A DNA stretch of 64,000 nucleotides. Source: a virus. The position numbers were made by a program, and so were the translations under genes. Positions 29,950 through 37,619 of this stretch are shown one piece after another. The notes under the pieces are model-generated. The model did not search any database, was not told the DNA's origin, and saw only the letters and a program-made list of their open reading frames with translations. The stretch lies in IMG/VR virus record IMGVR_UViG_3300027963_000056, positions 29,912-93,911 of that record. One strand, 5' to 3'. Each line of letters starts with the position of its first letter. Positions within the stretch are counted from its first letter, which is position 1.

Positions 29950-30537
29950 ATGAAAGCACAAGTAAACCACCTCAGCGATCAAATCGCAATTTGGAGTTTG
30001 AGGGCGTTCCGAGTCGCAGGACTTTGGATCATTGCCCTTGCTGTGATCGCTGTATGCAATCACAAGTTAAATAATCTCCGCGCAGGCGTGGAATCCATGC
30101 CCGCCGGTTACGTGTCAGCCACAGAAAAAATTCGATCCTTGGATTGTTTGACACGTAACATCTACTGGGAAGCCGCTTCAGAGCCTTTTGAAGGCAAAGT
30201 TGCTGTGGCCCAAGTCACAATGAACAGACTGGCATCGGGACGCTTTGGCGATTCGGTATGCGGTGTGATCTATCAGAAAAACGTATTCTACGAACGAGTA
30301 ATCTGTCAGTTTAGTTGGGTGTGTGAAACCACACATAAAACTCGACCAGTACATCCGCCCTTGTGGGCAGAGTCAGAATTAGTGGCTAAAAAAGTATTGT
30401 TGGAAAACTTTAGACTGCCCAGTTTAAAAGGCGCACTTTATTATCACGCCGACTACGTTAGCCCGGGTTGGCAAAAACCCAAAATTGATAAAATCGGTCG
30501 TCACATCTTTTACGGAGAGCGTAATAATGCCCTTTAA
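29950..30537 (+). CDS. SleB-type cell wall hydrolase, membrane-anchored
   Basis: 195 residues. One N-terminal membrane helix (~22-38), then the SleB/CwlJ hydrolase_2 domain: LDCLTRNIYWEAASEPFEGK with catalytic Glu, VAQVTMNRLASGRFGDSVCG and CQFSWVC. Such enzymes cut the glycan strand. As a second lytic enzyme beside the GH19 endolysin at 61906, it may act in host takeover or release. Confidence 0.8.
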   Translation: MKAQVNHLSDQIAIWSLRAFRVAGLWIIALAVIAVCNHKLNNLRAGVESMPAGYVSATEKIRSLDCLTRNIYWEAASEPFEGKVAVAQVTMNRLASGRFGDSVCGVIYQKNVFYERVICQFSWVCETTHKTRPVHPPLWAESELVAKKVLLENFRLPSLKGALYYHADYVSPGWQKPKIDKIGRHIFYGERNNAL

Positions 30538-30841
30538 TTTTCCTGTTGCAATTGTTGCCCTTCGTGACTACGTTACCAACAGCCTGACAAAACTCAGTGC
30601 AGACACATTGGGTTGGTTGGCGGCCATTGTGTTGCATTGTGCAACCCTGCCCAGTTTCCTGGCACTCATGACTGGGCTTAGTGATCGAACTCCAAGCCTG
30701 GACATCATTTTGTTCTTGTGGAGCGGCCTGGTGCTGTTGTTCATGCGAGCCGTAGTGCTCAAAGACATGCTGAACATCATCACAATTGGATTTGGATTTA
30801 TACTACAAGCCGGATTCATGGCCTTGATCCTGTTTAAGTAA
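30527..30841 (+). CDS. Membrane protein with three helices
   Basis: 104 residues from the ATG at 30527 (GGAGAG upstream). Three hydrophobic helices (~24-45, 55-72, 78-102) after NFPVAIVALRDYVTNSLTKL. The adjacent hydrolase suggests a holin-like or envelope function, unproven. Confidence 0.55.
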   Translation: MPFNFPVAIVALRDYVTNSLTKLSADTLGWLAAIVLHCATLPSFLALMTGLSDRTPSLDIILFLWSGLVLLFMRAVVLKDMLNIITIGFGFILQAGFMALILFK

Positions 30842-30851
30842 AAAGTACTAC

Positions 30852-30880
30852 TTGACTACAAATGCTTGATCTGCTATAAT
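30852..30880 (+). promoter_or_regulatory. Sigma-70 promoter
   Basis: TTGACT (30852-30857), 17 bp, TATAAT (30875-30880), with AGTACTAC immediately upstream. The ATG at 30886 opens a 6-codon frame (MIEKLL) whose TGA overlaps the ATG at 30903. Confidence 0.85.
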
Positions 30881-30902
30881 ATAGCATGATTGAGAAATTG
30901 TT

Positions 30903-31124
30903 ATGAAACTGTGCCCTAATTGTGACGAGCGAGCCTTGTGCTGTGACCACTGTGCCTATTTCCAGTTCAATGGAGATGAGAGCGGTGCCTACACTGGCAA
31001 CGGCCATTGCCGACTGCACAAGCGAGCAGAAGATCCGGGCAGTTTGTGTGACGAGTATTTTTGTTTTGAACTCTTAGCAAAGGACCTGCCCAATGAGCAT
31101 GCATCTACACCATCCCAGTCTTAG
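30903..31124 (+). CDS. Cysteine-rich zinc-binding small protein
   Basis: 73 residues with CPNC (4-7), CCDHC (13-17), and further Cys/His pairs (HCRLH, CDEYFC), clearly able to bind one or two zinc ions. Unknown partner; early promoter. Overlaps the next gene by 32 bp. Confidence 0.6.
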   Translation: MKLCPNCDERALCCDHCAYFQFNGDESGAYTGNGHCRLHKRAEDPGSLCDEYFCFELLAKDLPNEHASTPSQS

Positions 31125-31485
31125 TCTCAACGGTAAAAAGAAGGGCCGAGTGAAATTTCGCAACGCAGACGAAGCCCGCAAGGCACGTGAACTAGATACT
31201 TCGTGGAAAGAATTAAAAAAGAAGTGGGACGTGGATCTTGAAGAAAAGCGCCGTAGTCGTGCCATGAAGGCCGAGCCCTTGGTATACAAATTAACCGGCG
31301 CCACAGATCGTGCAGGTACTGCTCACATTCCCAGTGTCAACACAGGTGGCAATGCTACCCTGGCTCCGGCCAAAGTGTACACAGGCACCAAGGTCAAAGG
31401 TATTGCTACTATGCACAAGTCTAATGCTGTGCCTGTGTTCTCAGACGAAGAGGCAATTGAAATTTCCCGGATGCGTCGTGGATGA
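31093..31485 (+). CDS. Conserved basic phage protein
   Basis: 130 residues: SLSLNGKKKGRVKFRNADEA, then RELDTSWKELKKKWDVD, and C-terminal GIATMHKSNAVPVFSDEEAI. I recognise the family from many phages; function unknown. Confidence 0.65.
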   Translation: MSMHLHHPSLSLNGKKKGRVKFRNADEARKARELDTSWKELKKKWDVDLEEKRRSRAMKAEPLVYKLTGATDRAGTAHIPSVNTGGNATLAPAKVYTGTKVKGIATMHKSNAVPVFSDEEAIEISRMRRG

Positions 31486-31742
31486 AAGACTTGTACGCCA
31501 CGCCCGAAGCAAGACTGGACACCATACTAGGCGAGGTCTCTTTTTGGGCACAGATGCAACGATGCAGAACATCTGAAGAAGGTGAGAAGAATTGTCGCAC
31601 AGGCGCAGACACAATCACATGGTTTAGGGACACTTGGGGTATACAACTGATACCTTCGGATGATACCATATTTGGATTCCAGCGTGGAGTCAACATTGTG
31701 GATGAGCAAAAGTACATGATATTTTTATTGAAGTGGGCATGA
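31482..31742 (+). CDS. Small hypothetical protein
   Basis: 86 residues: LYATPEARLDTILGEVSFWA and GVNIVDEQKYMIFLLKWA. ATGA-coupled to the upstream gene. Confidence 0.55.
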   Translation: MKDLYATPEARLDTILGEVSFWAQMQRCRTSEEGEKNCRTGADTITWFRDTWGIQLIPSDDTIFGFQRGVNIVDEQKYMIFLLKWA

Positions 31743-31780
31743 TTAAAAAACGTTTGTTAACCTATAAAGGAGATTTTGAA

Positions 31781-32173
31781 ATGGGTAGTATGTGGGAAAA
31801 AGATGAAGTGGTTCGCTTGCTCAAAGGTGTGCCTGGCACACAGTATCAAGAAGGTGATGACCAAATCAAAGAACAGATACGTTCATGGGTTAGGGGTCTG
31901 CTGACCAACAGTGAGATCAACATAACATTTACCAAAGCAGATGGCACTGACCGTGACATGCTGTGTACTTTGGATCATTCAAGAATTCCAGTCAGCGTAG
32001 CAAAGCCGGTATCAACCACTGCACCAGTAGATGGTATTGTGCGTGAAAGTCGAAAGCCCAAGAAAGAACCTGATCCGCATAGTATCCGTGTGTTTGATTT
32101 GGAAAAGCAAGAGTGGCGTAGTTTCCGTTTTGATAGGCTCAAAAAGGTCACAGCCACCCTGGATTTCCAATAA
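31781..32173 (+). CDS. DUF2693/WYL_2-like SH3-fold protein
   Basis: 130 residues from the ATG at 31781, chosen for AAGGAG 9 nt upstream (31739 is an in-frame alternative). NSEINITFTKADGTDRDMLC and later RVFDLEKQEWRSFRFDRLKK are hallmarks of DUF2693 (WYL_2, SH3-like barrel), common in T4-like phages. It may bind nucleic acid. Followed by a dyad half-site at 32174. Confidence 0.7.
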   Translation: MGSMWEKDEVVRLLKGVPGTQYQEGDDQIKEQIRSWVRGLLTNSEINITFTKADGTDRDMLCTLDHSRIPVSVAKPVSTTAPVDGIVRESRKPKKEPDPHSIRVFDLEKQEWRSFRFDRLKKVTATLDFQ

Positions 32174-32181
32174 GTAATACT
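32174..32181 (+). repeat. Half-site GTAATACT before infA
   Basis: GTAATACT-CA followed directly by the ATG of the IF-1 gene: left half of the 18-bp dyad, lacking the right half. Confidence 0.4.
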
Positions 32182-32183
32182 CA

Positions 32184-32402
32184 ATGGCAAAAGAAGATAT
32201 TATTAGCATGGAGGGGCGGGTTGAAGAAGTACTACCAGCCGCCATGTTCCGGGTCAAACTAGATAACTTAAACAATATAATTTTAGCGCACCTTTCGGGT
32301 CGCATGCGCAAAAACAACATCAAGGTCCTGCTGGGAGATCGGGTAGAAATGGAATTCTCACCCTACGATCTCACCAAGGGACGTATTACTCGTCGCAAAT
32401 AA
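32184..32402 (+). CDS. infA: Translation initiation factor IF-1
   Basis: 72 residues, full length. [20 protein letters not shown] then [40 protein letters not shown] and [12 protein letters not shown] follow bacterial IF-1 throughout (OB fold; conserved [10 protein letters not shown] and LTKGRI). It would bind the 30S A site. No ribosome site is clear between the upstream stop and ATG. First of a block with radical SAM, SOD and Fe-S carrier genes. A phage-borne IF-1 could bias initiation toward phage mRNAs. Confidence 0.92.
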   Translation: MAKEDIISMEGRVEEVLPAAMFRVKLDNLNNIILAHLSGRMRKNNIKVLLGDRVEMEFSPYDLTKGRITRRK

Positions 32403-32404
32403 AG

Positions 32405-33958
32405 ATGTATCATATAAAATTGAGTGATCCAGCAAATCAAGTACTGTTCCTTGGCAACAACGATGAATCTACAGACCGGCTCGTGACGATATTGGCAAAG
32501 AAACACAAAACTATCAATCACGGTCTTGTTTCAGAATCAGAGTTTGATCCTTCTTTGCCGGGATTTTATCATACTACCATTGTGGATATTCCTTTTGGAA
32601 ATTTAATTGGATTTGCACAAAAATTTGACTTGATTGTTATGTTGGATCAACCACAATCCCAATGGAGTCATTGGAAGTGTCTGCAGGCCACTTTCAAGTT
32701 GATGTTGAAACTGGAAGAACTCAACAAACCCACTGTGTTTCGAGATAACAAAAATATAAAGAAGATTTTATATTGGTCTGATTTAGTATATAAACAAAAT
32801 AAAAGTTTTTGCATATATCCATGGATCACTTTTGTAGATGATGGCGACAGGTTAAAATTGTGTTCTCGAGATGGTCCTGGCATAACAACCAAAGACAAAT
32901 TCACGGAATGGACAACAGACCCAGCCTACACCCAAATTCGAAACAAAATGTTACAAGGAGAACTTCTACCGGATCATTGTAAAACTTGTTACAAGTACGA
33001 AGAACATGGCATCGAAAGTTACAGACAATTTGAAACCATGGACTGGGTAGTTCCATTGGAATTAGAAAATATTGAAGATTTATCTAGACTTCAAAAACCC
33101 TATTTTTATGAAGTACATGCAGGAAATCACTGCAACATCAAATGCAGAGGTTGTCAGCCCGGCAAAAGTGCGCCAATTGGCAAAGAAATAAAAAAGTTCG
33201 ATATCAAAGTTCCATTTCCAATAAGTTGGAAGCCAAATGCTTCTTCAATAGATTCAATAGACATCGATACATTAGACAAAAAAACTTCAGTATATTTTCA
33301 AGGCGGTGAACCCACTATCATGCCCGAAGTATTGAATTTTATGAAACAATGTATAGCAAAAAACAAAACTGATTTTTTCCTTACCATGGCCACCAATGGG
33401 GTTAAGTTTTCTGATGAATTCTTGGAAACAATTTCACATTTTTCCAACACTAATTTTAGTTTTAGTCTAGATGGTTATGCAAAGATCAACGACTACTGGA
33501 GATCTGGAACTAACTGGAAAAAAGTCATAGCAAATGCACACATGTTGCAAGCCCGCGGCCATGCTATCAGCATTAACAGTGTACCGGGCATTTACAATGT
33601 GACCAATTTGCATTTGTTGTTTGAGTTTTTGGATCGCGAATTTCCGTTCACTGCCATTTATGTTCAAGTCAATCATTTGCCCGCACAATCAGCCCTAAAT
33701 CACCCTCTTAAAGATCTAGTGATAGAATCCATGCTCAAATGTATGAAAACCTCAGTTTATCATTCAAACGGTAAAAGTTGCAAAAGTGGTATAGACAGCA
33801 TTTACAATCATTATATCAATGATCCTGTTTGCAACATCAAAGATCTTCGAGACTTTTTTGATTATAATGATCAACTGGACCGTGTGCGTGGCACAAAGTT
33901 GGCAGATTTTATACCCGAATTAGAAGCCGCAAGAAGTTACATCGCGGAATTAAAATAA
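32405..33958 (+). CDS. Radical SAM protein with auxiliary-cluster cysteines
   Basis: 517 residues. Residues ~1-130 form an extra N-terminal domain. FCIYPW (136), CSRDG (~153) and CKTC (192-195) may hold an auxiliary cluster; CNIKCRGC (243-250) is the SAM cluster, followed by YFQGGEPTIMP and FSLDG. The gene is more AT-rich than its neighbours. It starts 2 nt after infA and is followed by Fe-SOD and an Fe-S carrier. Substrate unknown. Confidence 0.85.
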   Translation: MYHIKLSDPANQVLFLGNNDESTDRLVTILAKKHKTINHGLVSESEFDPSLPGFYHTTIVDIPFGNLIGFAQKFDLIVMLDQPQSQWSHWKCLQATFKLMLKLEELNKPTVFRDNKNIKKILYWSDLVYKQNKSFCIYPWITFVDDGDRLKLCSRDGPGITTKDKFTEWTTDPAYTQIRNKMLQGELLPDHCKTCYKYEEHGIESYRQFETMDWVVPLELENIEDLSRLQKPYFYEVHAGNHCNIKCRGCQPGKSAPIGKEIKKFDIKVPFPISWKPNASSIDSIDIDTLDKKTSVYFQGGEPTIMPEVLNFMKQCIAKNKTDFFLTMATNGVKFSDEFLETISHFSNTNFSFSLDGYAKINDYWRSGTNWKKVIANAHMLQARGHAISINSVPGIYNVTNLHLLFEFLDREFPFTAIYVQVNHLPAQSALNHPLKDLVIESMLKCMKTSVYHSNGKSCKSGIDSIYNHYINDPVCNIKDLRDFFDYNDQLDRVRGTKLADFIPELEAARSYIAELK

Positions 33959-33961
33959 ATA
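33956..33961 (+). promoter_or_regulatory. TAAATA late-promoter motif of the SOD gene
   Basis: ATAAATAC overlapping the radical SAM stop codon, 4 nt before the SOD ATG: late and nearly leaderless. Confidence 0.55.
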
Positions 33962-33965
33962 CAAG

Positions 33966-34514
33966 ATGAAAATACGTGACTCAATCAATCTAGTAGAAGC
34001 CAGCACTCGTCCATCAAAACTGGAAACTACCCCTCTTCCTTACGGCGAAAAAGATCTTGAGCCAGTGCTGAGCAAAGAAAGTTTGGAATATCATTATGGA
34101 CACCTGGCCAAAGGTTATGCCAAGCGTTACAATGCAGGAGAAGGCAATGCGGATTTTAATCGCGCTGGCAGTTTCCTACACAATAAATTTTTCCCCCAAC
34201 TTCGGGCTCCCAAAGGTGCCAACCGACCACGCGGTGCTGTACTTGCGCTAATAGAAGAAAAGTTTGGCACCTGGGAAGACTTCAAGGAAGCATTCAAAGA
34301 AACTGCAATGAAGATTCAAGGGTCTGGTTGGGTTTACTTGAGTACCGGTGGTGACATCAAAACCATTGCCAATCATGCAGTACGCACAGACATCTGTGTG
34401 TTGGTAGACTGGTGGGAGCATGTGTGGGCCACTGATTATCAGTGGGACAAAGAACGTTATCTGGACAATATTTGGAAGATCATTGACTGGGACGTTTGCA
34501 ACGAAAGACTATAA
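33966..34514 (+). CDS. Iron/manganese superoxide dismutase with capsid-targeting-like N-terminus
   Basis: 182 residues. All four metal ligands are visible: His in [12 protein letters not shown], His in [10 protein letters not shown], Asp and His in [21 protein letters not shown] is also conserved. SODs normally begin near the LPY motif, here at residue ~24; this one has ~18 extra residues, [17 protein letters not shown], resembling the T4 internal-protein targeting peptide cut by prohead protease after L-x-E. A TAAATA motif lies 4 nt upstream. It converts superoxide to peroxide; capsid packaging is inference. TAATG junction with the Fe-S carrier gene. Confidence 0.88.
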   Translation: MKIRDSINLVEASTRPSKLETTPLPYGEKDLEPVLSKESLEYHYGHLAKGYAKRYNAGEGNADFNRAGSFLHNKFFPQLRAPKGANRPRGAVLALIEEKFGTWEDFKEAFKETAMKIQGSGWVYLSTGGDIKTIANHAVRTDICVLVDWWEHVWATDYQWDKERYLDNIWKIIDWDVCNERL

Positions 34515-34834
34515 TGAAACTAGAAACTGGTGCTGTGGCTAAATTGCGTGACTTGGTGGCCGAAGAAGGCAATCCAAATCTCATGCTACGTGTGTTTGTG
34601 CAGGGCGGCGGATGCTCGGGCATGAGTTATGGATTCACGTTTGATGAAATGCAAAATGAAGACGACTTTGACTTTGCTTATGAAGATGTGCGGGTTGTGG
34701 TTGATTCAATGAGCATGCAATATCTTCAAGGTTCTTCAATTGACTACAAAGAAGACATGATGGGTGCTAGTTTTGTAATCAACAATCCACAAGCGCAAAC
34801 CACTTGCGGTTGCGGATCTAGTTTTTCAATTTAG
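34514..34834 (+). CDS. A-type iron-sulfur carrier protein (IscA/ErpA/SufA family)
   Basis: 106 residues from the ATG at 34514 (TAATG). The three conserved cysteines are in [11 protein letters not shown] and CGCGSSF. These proteins hand [2Fe-2S]/[4Fe-4S] clusters to target enzymes. Its position after a radical SAM gene and an Fe-SOD suggests supply or repair of Fe-S clusters, which three radical SAM enzymes in the window need. Similar genes are known in cyanophages. Confidence 0.9.
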   Translation: MKLETGAVAKLRDLVAEEGNPNLMLRVFVQGGGCSGMSYGFTFDEMQNEDDFDFAYEDVRVVVDSMSMQYLQGSSIDYKEDMMGASFVINNPQAQTTCGCGSSFSI

Positions 34835-35060
34835 CCGGATTATTGGCATCGGCCAGCCAGGCTTTGTAACTGGTAATAATAGGACCATGGTCCTGAGGTG
34901 CTACTGCTTTTTCGCCCTCTAGAATATAAAGAATCAACGGAGTGTTGGGCATGATTTTGTTGTAAAAATCAGCGTTTCGTGTCAGTTGCTCAAACACTAA
35001 CGATCTACCTTCGGTATCTAGTGAGTGAAACTTTTTTGTCAAATCGTCTACAGAAAACAT
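34818..35060 (-). CDS. Small hypothetical protein
   Basis: 80 residues: [20 protein letters not shown], helical, then [20 protein letters not shown]. Last gene of the minus-strand tail operon; overlaps the Fe-S carrier gene by 17 bp convergently. Confidence 0.55.
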   Translation of the reverse strand: MFSVDDLTKKFHSLDTEGRSLVFEQLTRNADFYNKIMPNTPLILYILEGEKAVAPQDHGPIITSYKAWLADANNPAKLKN

Positions 35061-35063
35061 ATT

Positions 35064-35528
35064 TTAATCCTTTACTAATTTTGCCTTGGGGCAATTTTTT
35101 ATGGCATCGTACAAGTCTGACGGTTTGACTTTCTTAAAATTGTCATCAAAAAATTTGAATCCAATTTTTTCCAATCCCATTGCACAAAATTCTGAACACA
35201 TCCATTGTTTGTGATCTTTCCACTGTTTTTTAGTTCTGGGAATCAACACATTAAATGGAGCCAATGCTGTGTAATCGTAGGGTTTGCCCAGTTCCTCTTC
35301 ACACCAATCGCGTAGGATTTGTTCTTGCTCAGCGGTGATATCCAGTTGGTAGTGGTATTCCCATCGATATTTTCTATTTCTTGTGGCAATGACTCTGCCT
35401 GTTTCCATGGCTGCAACTATCTGTATGCTGTCACTAAATTCAAATTCACAATGACTCACTCGGCTCCAGGTCCATAGTCTTATCAACGGACTCAGCGGTA
35501 GTAAACTTGCCATAAATCTAATCTTCAT
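35064..35528 (-). CDS. Permuted NlpC/P60 (YiiX-like) cysteine hydrolase
   Basis: 154 residues. WSRVSHCEFEF supplies the catalytic His strand, YDYTALAPFNV a typical turn, and WMCSEFCAMGLEKIG the catalytic Cys; the Cys-after-His order is the permuted papain-like arrangement of YiiX/LRAT proteins. Family members act on lipids, amides or peptidoglycan peptides. Start overlaps the stop of the adhesin gene. Confidence 0.65.
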   Translation of the reverse strand: MKIRFMASLLPLSPLIRLWTWSRVSHCEFEFSDSIQIVAAMETGRVIATRNRKYRWEYHYQLDITAEQEQILRDWCEEELGKPYDYTALAPFNVLIPRTKKQWKDHKQWMCSEFCAMGLEKIGFKFFDDNFKKVKPSDLYDAIKNCPKAKLVKD

Positions 35529-37612
35529 ATGTTCTTTCTAAATATCCATTGACGCAGTCTACTCTTGAACCACCTGTTGAGATAAGGGTACACAGAGTCT
35601 CTGTTTTTCAATGCCCACGCCAGTGACTTACCTAGTATTTTACTACAAACATTGTTGTTTTGCAATATGTAATTGGTTAACTTGAGCATGTAATTAAAAA
35701 TTAAAATTTGTTGTGCAGGACTTACGTTTTGATTTTCTAAGTTATGCACATAATTTTCGTATGTGGCTTGATCTAAGAACCCTTTTTGTACCAAAATATA
35801 ACTGCCGCCGGTTTTGACAATGTTGCTGACCCGAACACCATTGGCATAATGACTTTCGCCTGTTTCCAGCATCAGATTGTAGACTGTGACTGCTTCTGTA
35901 ATTTTTTTCTTGTTGGCAACGTCAACAATTTTGATTGGGCCCAACCAAGGTGCAAGTGTGGCTGCCAAATCGCTGATAGCACACAGTTGATTGGTATCAT
36001 CGTACCAAGGATGCTCTTCGGTGATGTATGGGTCGATGTCTTGACTGAGCGAAAATATCCACTTGTCAACATCGTGTGCTCGAGTTTTGATGCCTATCAC
36101 TCGGGCAGGCTTGTTGGATAATGCTTCAAGAACGATGTCGCCTGCTACAATATCTTCAATAGATTTGAGAGTGCCATCAATCATGATAATTTGTGTGCCT
36201 GCCAAGAAACAACTACCACCTCCGCCACCACCGTCCTGGCCACCTGCATCACCACCAGGGTTGGTTACTTCGCCTGATTGTGTTTCCTGTACACCGCTAC
36301 GTGGATTTACTCCAAACCTGTTGGCAATATTTTCAAATGCCGGAGCAATAGAACCATTGATTGGTATCCAGACACCGCCCTGTTTAATGTAGATAGATGA
36401 GATTGAATTCCATTGTCCATTAGCCTTGATATAGGTTTCATTAACTGGAGTAAACGAACCACCATTATGCACAAATATACCTGAAACATCAAATTCAAGC
36501 ATGGCAAAACCAGTGACACCAAGGCCACTGTTGCTTGCACCACCACGGCCTGCACCAGACCAATATTGATTATTAGTGCCTCCAGGAGTTCTACCACTTG
36601 GATTGGCTGTGGTGTTTCCTTGGCTTGATCCGTAATAGCCTGCATACCCACCTTGGTCACCACCGGGCGTGGTGCCACCGTTGCCACCGGCATAGCCTCC
36701 GCCGCCGCCGCCTCCGCCACCACCATCTTGGGCTTTGTTGGTGCCGTTTTGTCCAGCATTTTCACCTGGGGAGGCTTGACCATTAGGGCCCGGTGCTGTC
36801 CCGCCGGTGGCTGCTCCTGAATTGCCGCCTCCACCGCCGGCGCCTCCACCTCCAGCAAGGCCAAGTACTCCACTGTTTAAAATCAACACAGTGGCACCGC
36901 CACCGCCGCCGCCTGCGCCAGAACTGCCTGCTGGGCCTGAATTGCCACCGCGGCCACCACTGTAACTGGCGCCGCCACCAATGGTCAATGCCACACCACC
37001 CGGTCCTCCTGTGTTGTTTCCTAGAATACGCACAGTATGATTTCCAGCATCTACTGGATAACCAATGGTCCAAGGAGCAGTGAAATTGTCAGCACGAAAC
37101 GCCTCCACGCCATCAATAAAGAATGTAGCGGAATTGTCTGCACAACATGTAAATTGATAGTTACCAGTGGAGGGGAAGTTCACAGTGTATGTTCTATCAA
37201 ACACAGCCGCACTGGTCGGGTTAACCCACACCCCAAAGGTATTTAAAAACGTACACCACGCTGAATTAAACTGTGGAAACACTGTGGGAGAGGCTGCCGC
37301 GTCGCGAGTGTTAAACAAGTAATCTGCAACATAACTAGCACCTGCACTTCCTCCTGCCGCATCGCCTGCACTACTTTGACCGCCACCGCCACCACCACCA
37401 ACTGCGACCTCAATGGTATCACCCTCATTCACAGTAAAATTTACCACGGAGAATCCTGCACCACCGCCATCGCCGCCGGAGGCACTATCTGCTCCGCCAC
37501 CACCACCACCGCCACCCCAAAGGTAAGCGGTTGCCGGAACAGCATTACCTTGATTCCAAATTATACGTTGAAGTGAGCCAGTATAGCCGGCTGGTCTAAC
37601 TACTATTGCCAT
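35525..37612 (-). CDS. Glycine-rich adhesin with PA14-like region and C-terminal Hint domain
   Basis: 695 residues. Long Gly-rich tracts (residues ~30-100, 215-350) flank a PA14-like domain (~120-210, YQFTCCADNSATFFIDGVEAF...). The Gly-rich part resembles polyglycine receptor-binding adhesins of T4-like phages. Near residue ~465 a Hint (hedgehog/intein) domain begins: SCFLAGTQIIMIDGTLKSIE, then TEEHPWY and VYNLMLETGESHYANGVRVS. It ends SN-Ile rather than HN-Cys/Ser, so splicing is unlikely but N-terminal cleavage is possible. About 110 further residues follow. Confidence 0.8.
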   Translation of the reverse strand: MAIVVRPAGYTGSLQRIIWNQGNAVPATAYLWGGGGGGGGADSASGGDGGGAGFSVVNFTVNEGDTIEVAVGGGGGGGQSSAGDAAGGSAGASYVADYLFNTRDAAASPTVFPQFNSAWCTFLNTFGVWVNPTSAAVFDRTYTVNFPSTGNYQFTCCADNSATFFIDGVEAFRADNFTAPWTIGYPVDAGNHTVRILGNNTGGPGGVALTIGGGASYSGGRGGNSGPAGSSGAGGGGGGATVLILNSGVLGLAGGGGAGGGGGNSGAATGGTAPGPNGQASPGENAGQNGTNKAQDGGGGGGGGGGYAGGNGGTTPGGDQGGYAGYYGSSQGNTTANPSGRTPGGTNNQYWSGAGRGGASNSGLGVTGFAMLEFDVSGIFVHNGGSFTPVNETYIKANGQWNSISSIYIKQGGVWIPINGSIAPAFENIANRFGVNPRSGVQETQSGEVTNPGGDAGGQDGGGGGGSCFLAGTQIIMIDGTLKSIEDIVAGDIVLEALSNKPARVIGIKTRAHDVDKWIFSLSQDIDPYITEEHPWYDDTNQLCAISDLAATLAPWLGPIKIVDVANKKKITEAVTVYNLMLETGESHYANGVRVSNIVKTGGSYILVQKGFLDQATYENYVHNLENQNVSPAQQILIFNYMLKLTNYILQNNNVCSKILGKSLAWALKNRDSVYPYLNRWFKSRLRQWIFRKNI

Positions 37613-37619
37613 ATTTTAA

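Noticed and set aside
36150-36210. Protein-splicing intein in the adhesin
   Set aside because: The Hint domain ends SN-Ile without the His-Asn/Cys-Ser-Thr junction needed for splicing; kept only as a cleaving Hint domain.
36307-37083. Open frames overlapping the glycine-rich adhesin in other frames
   Set aside because: Produced by the GGN-rich codons of the adhesin; low-complexity translations in several frames with no start signals.
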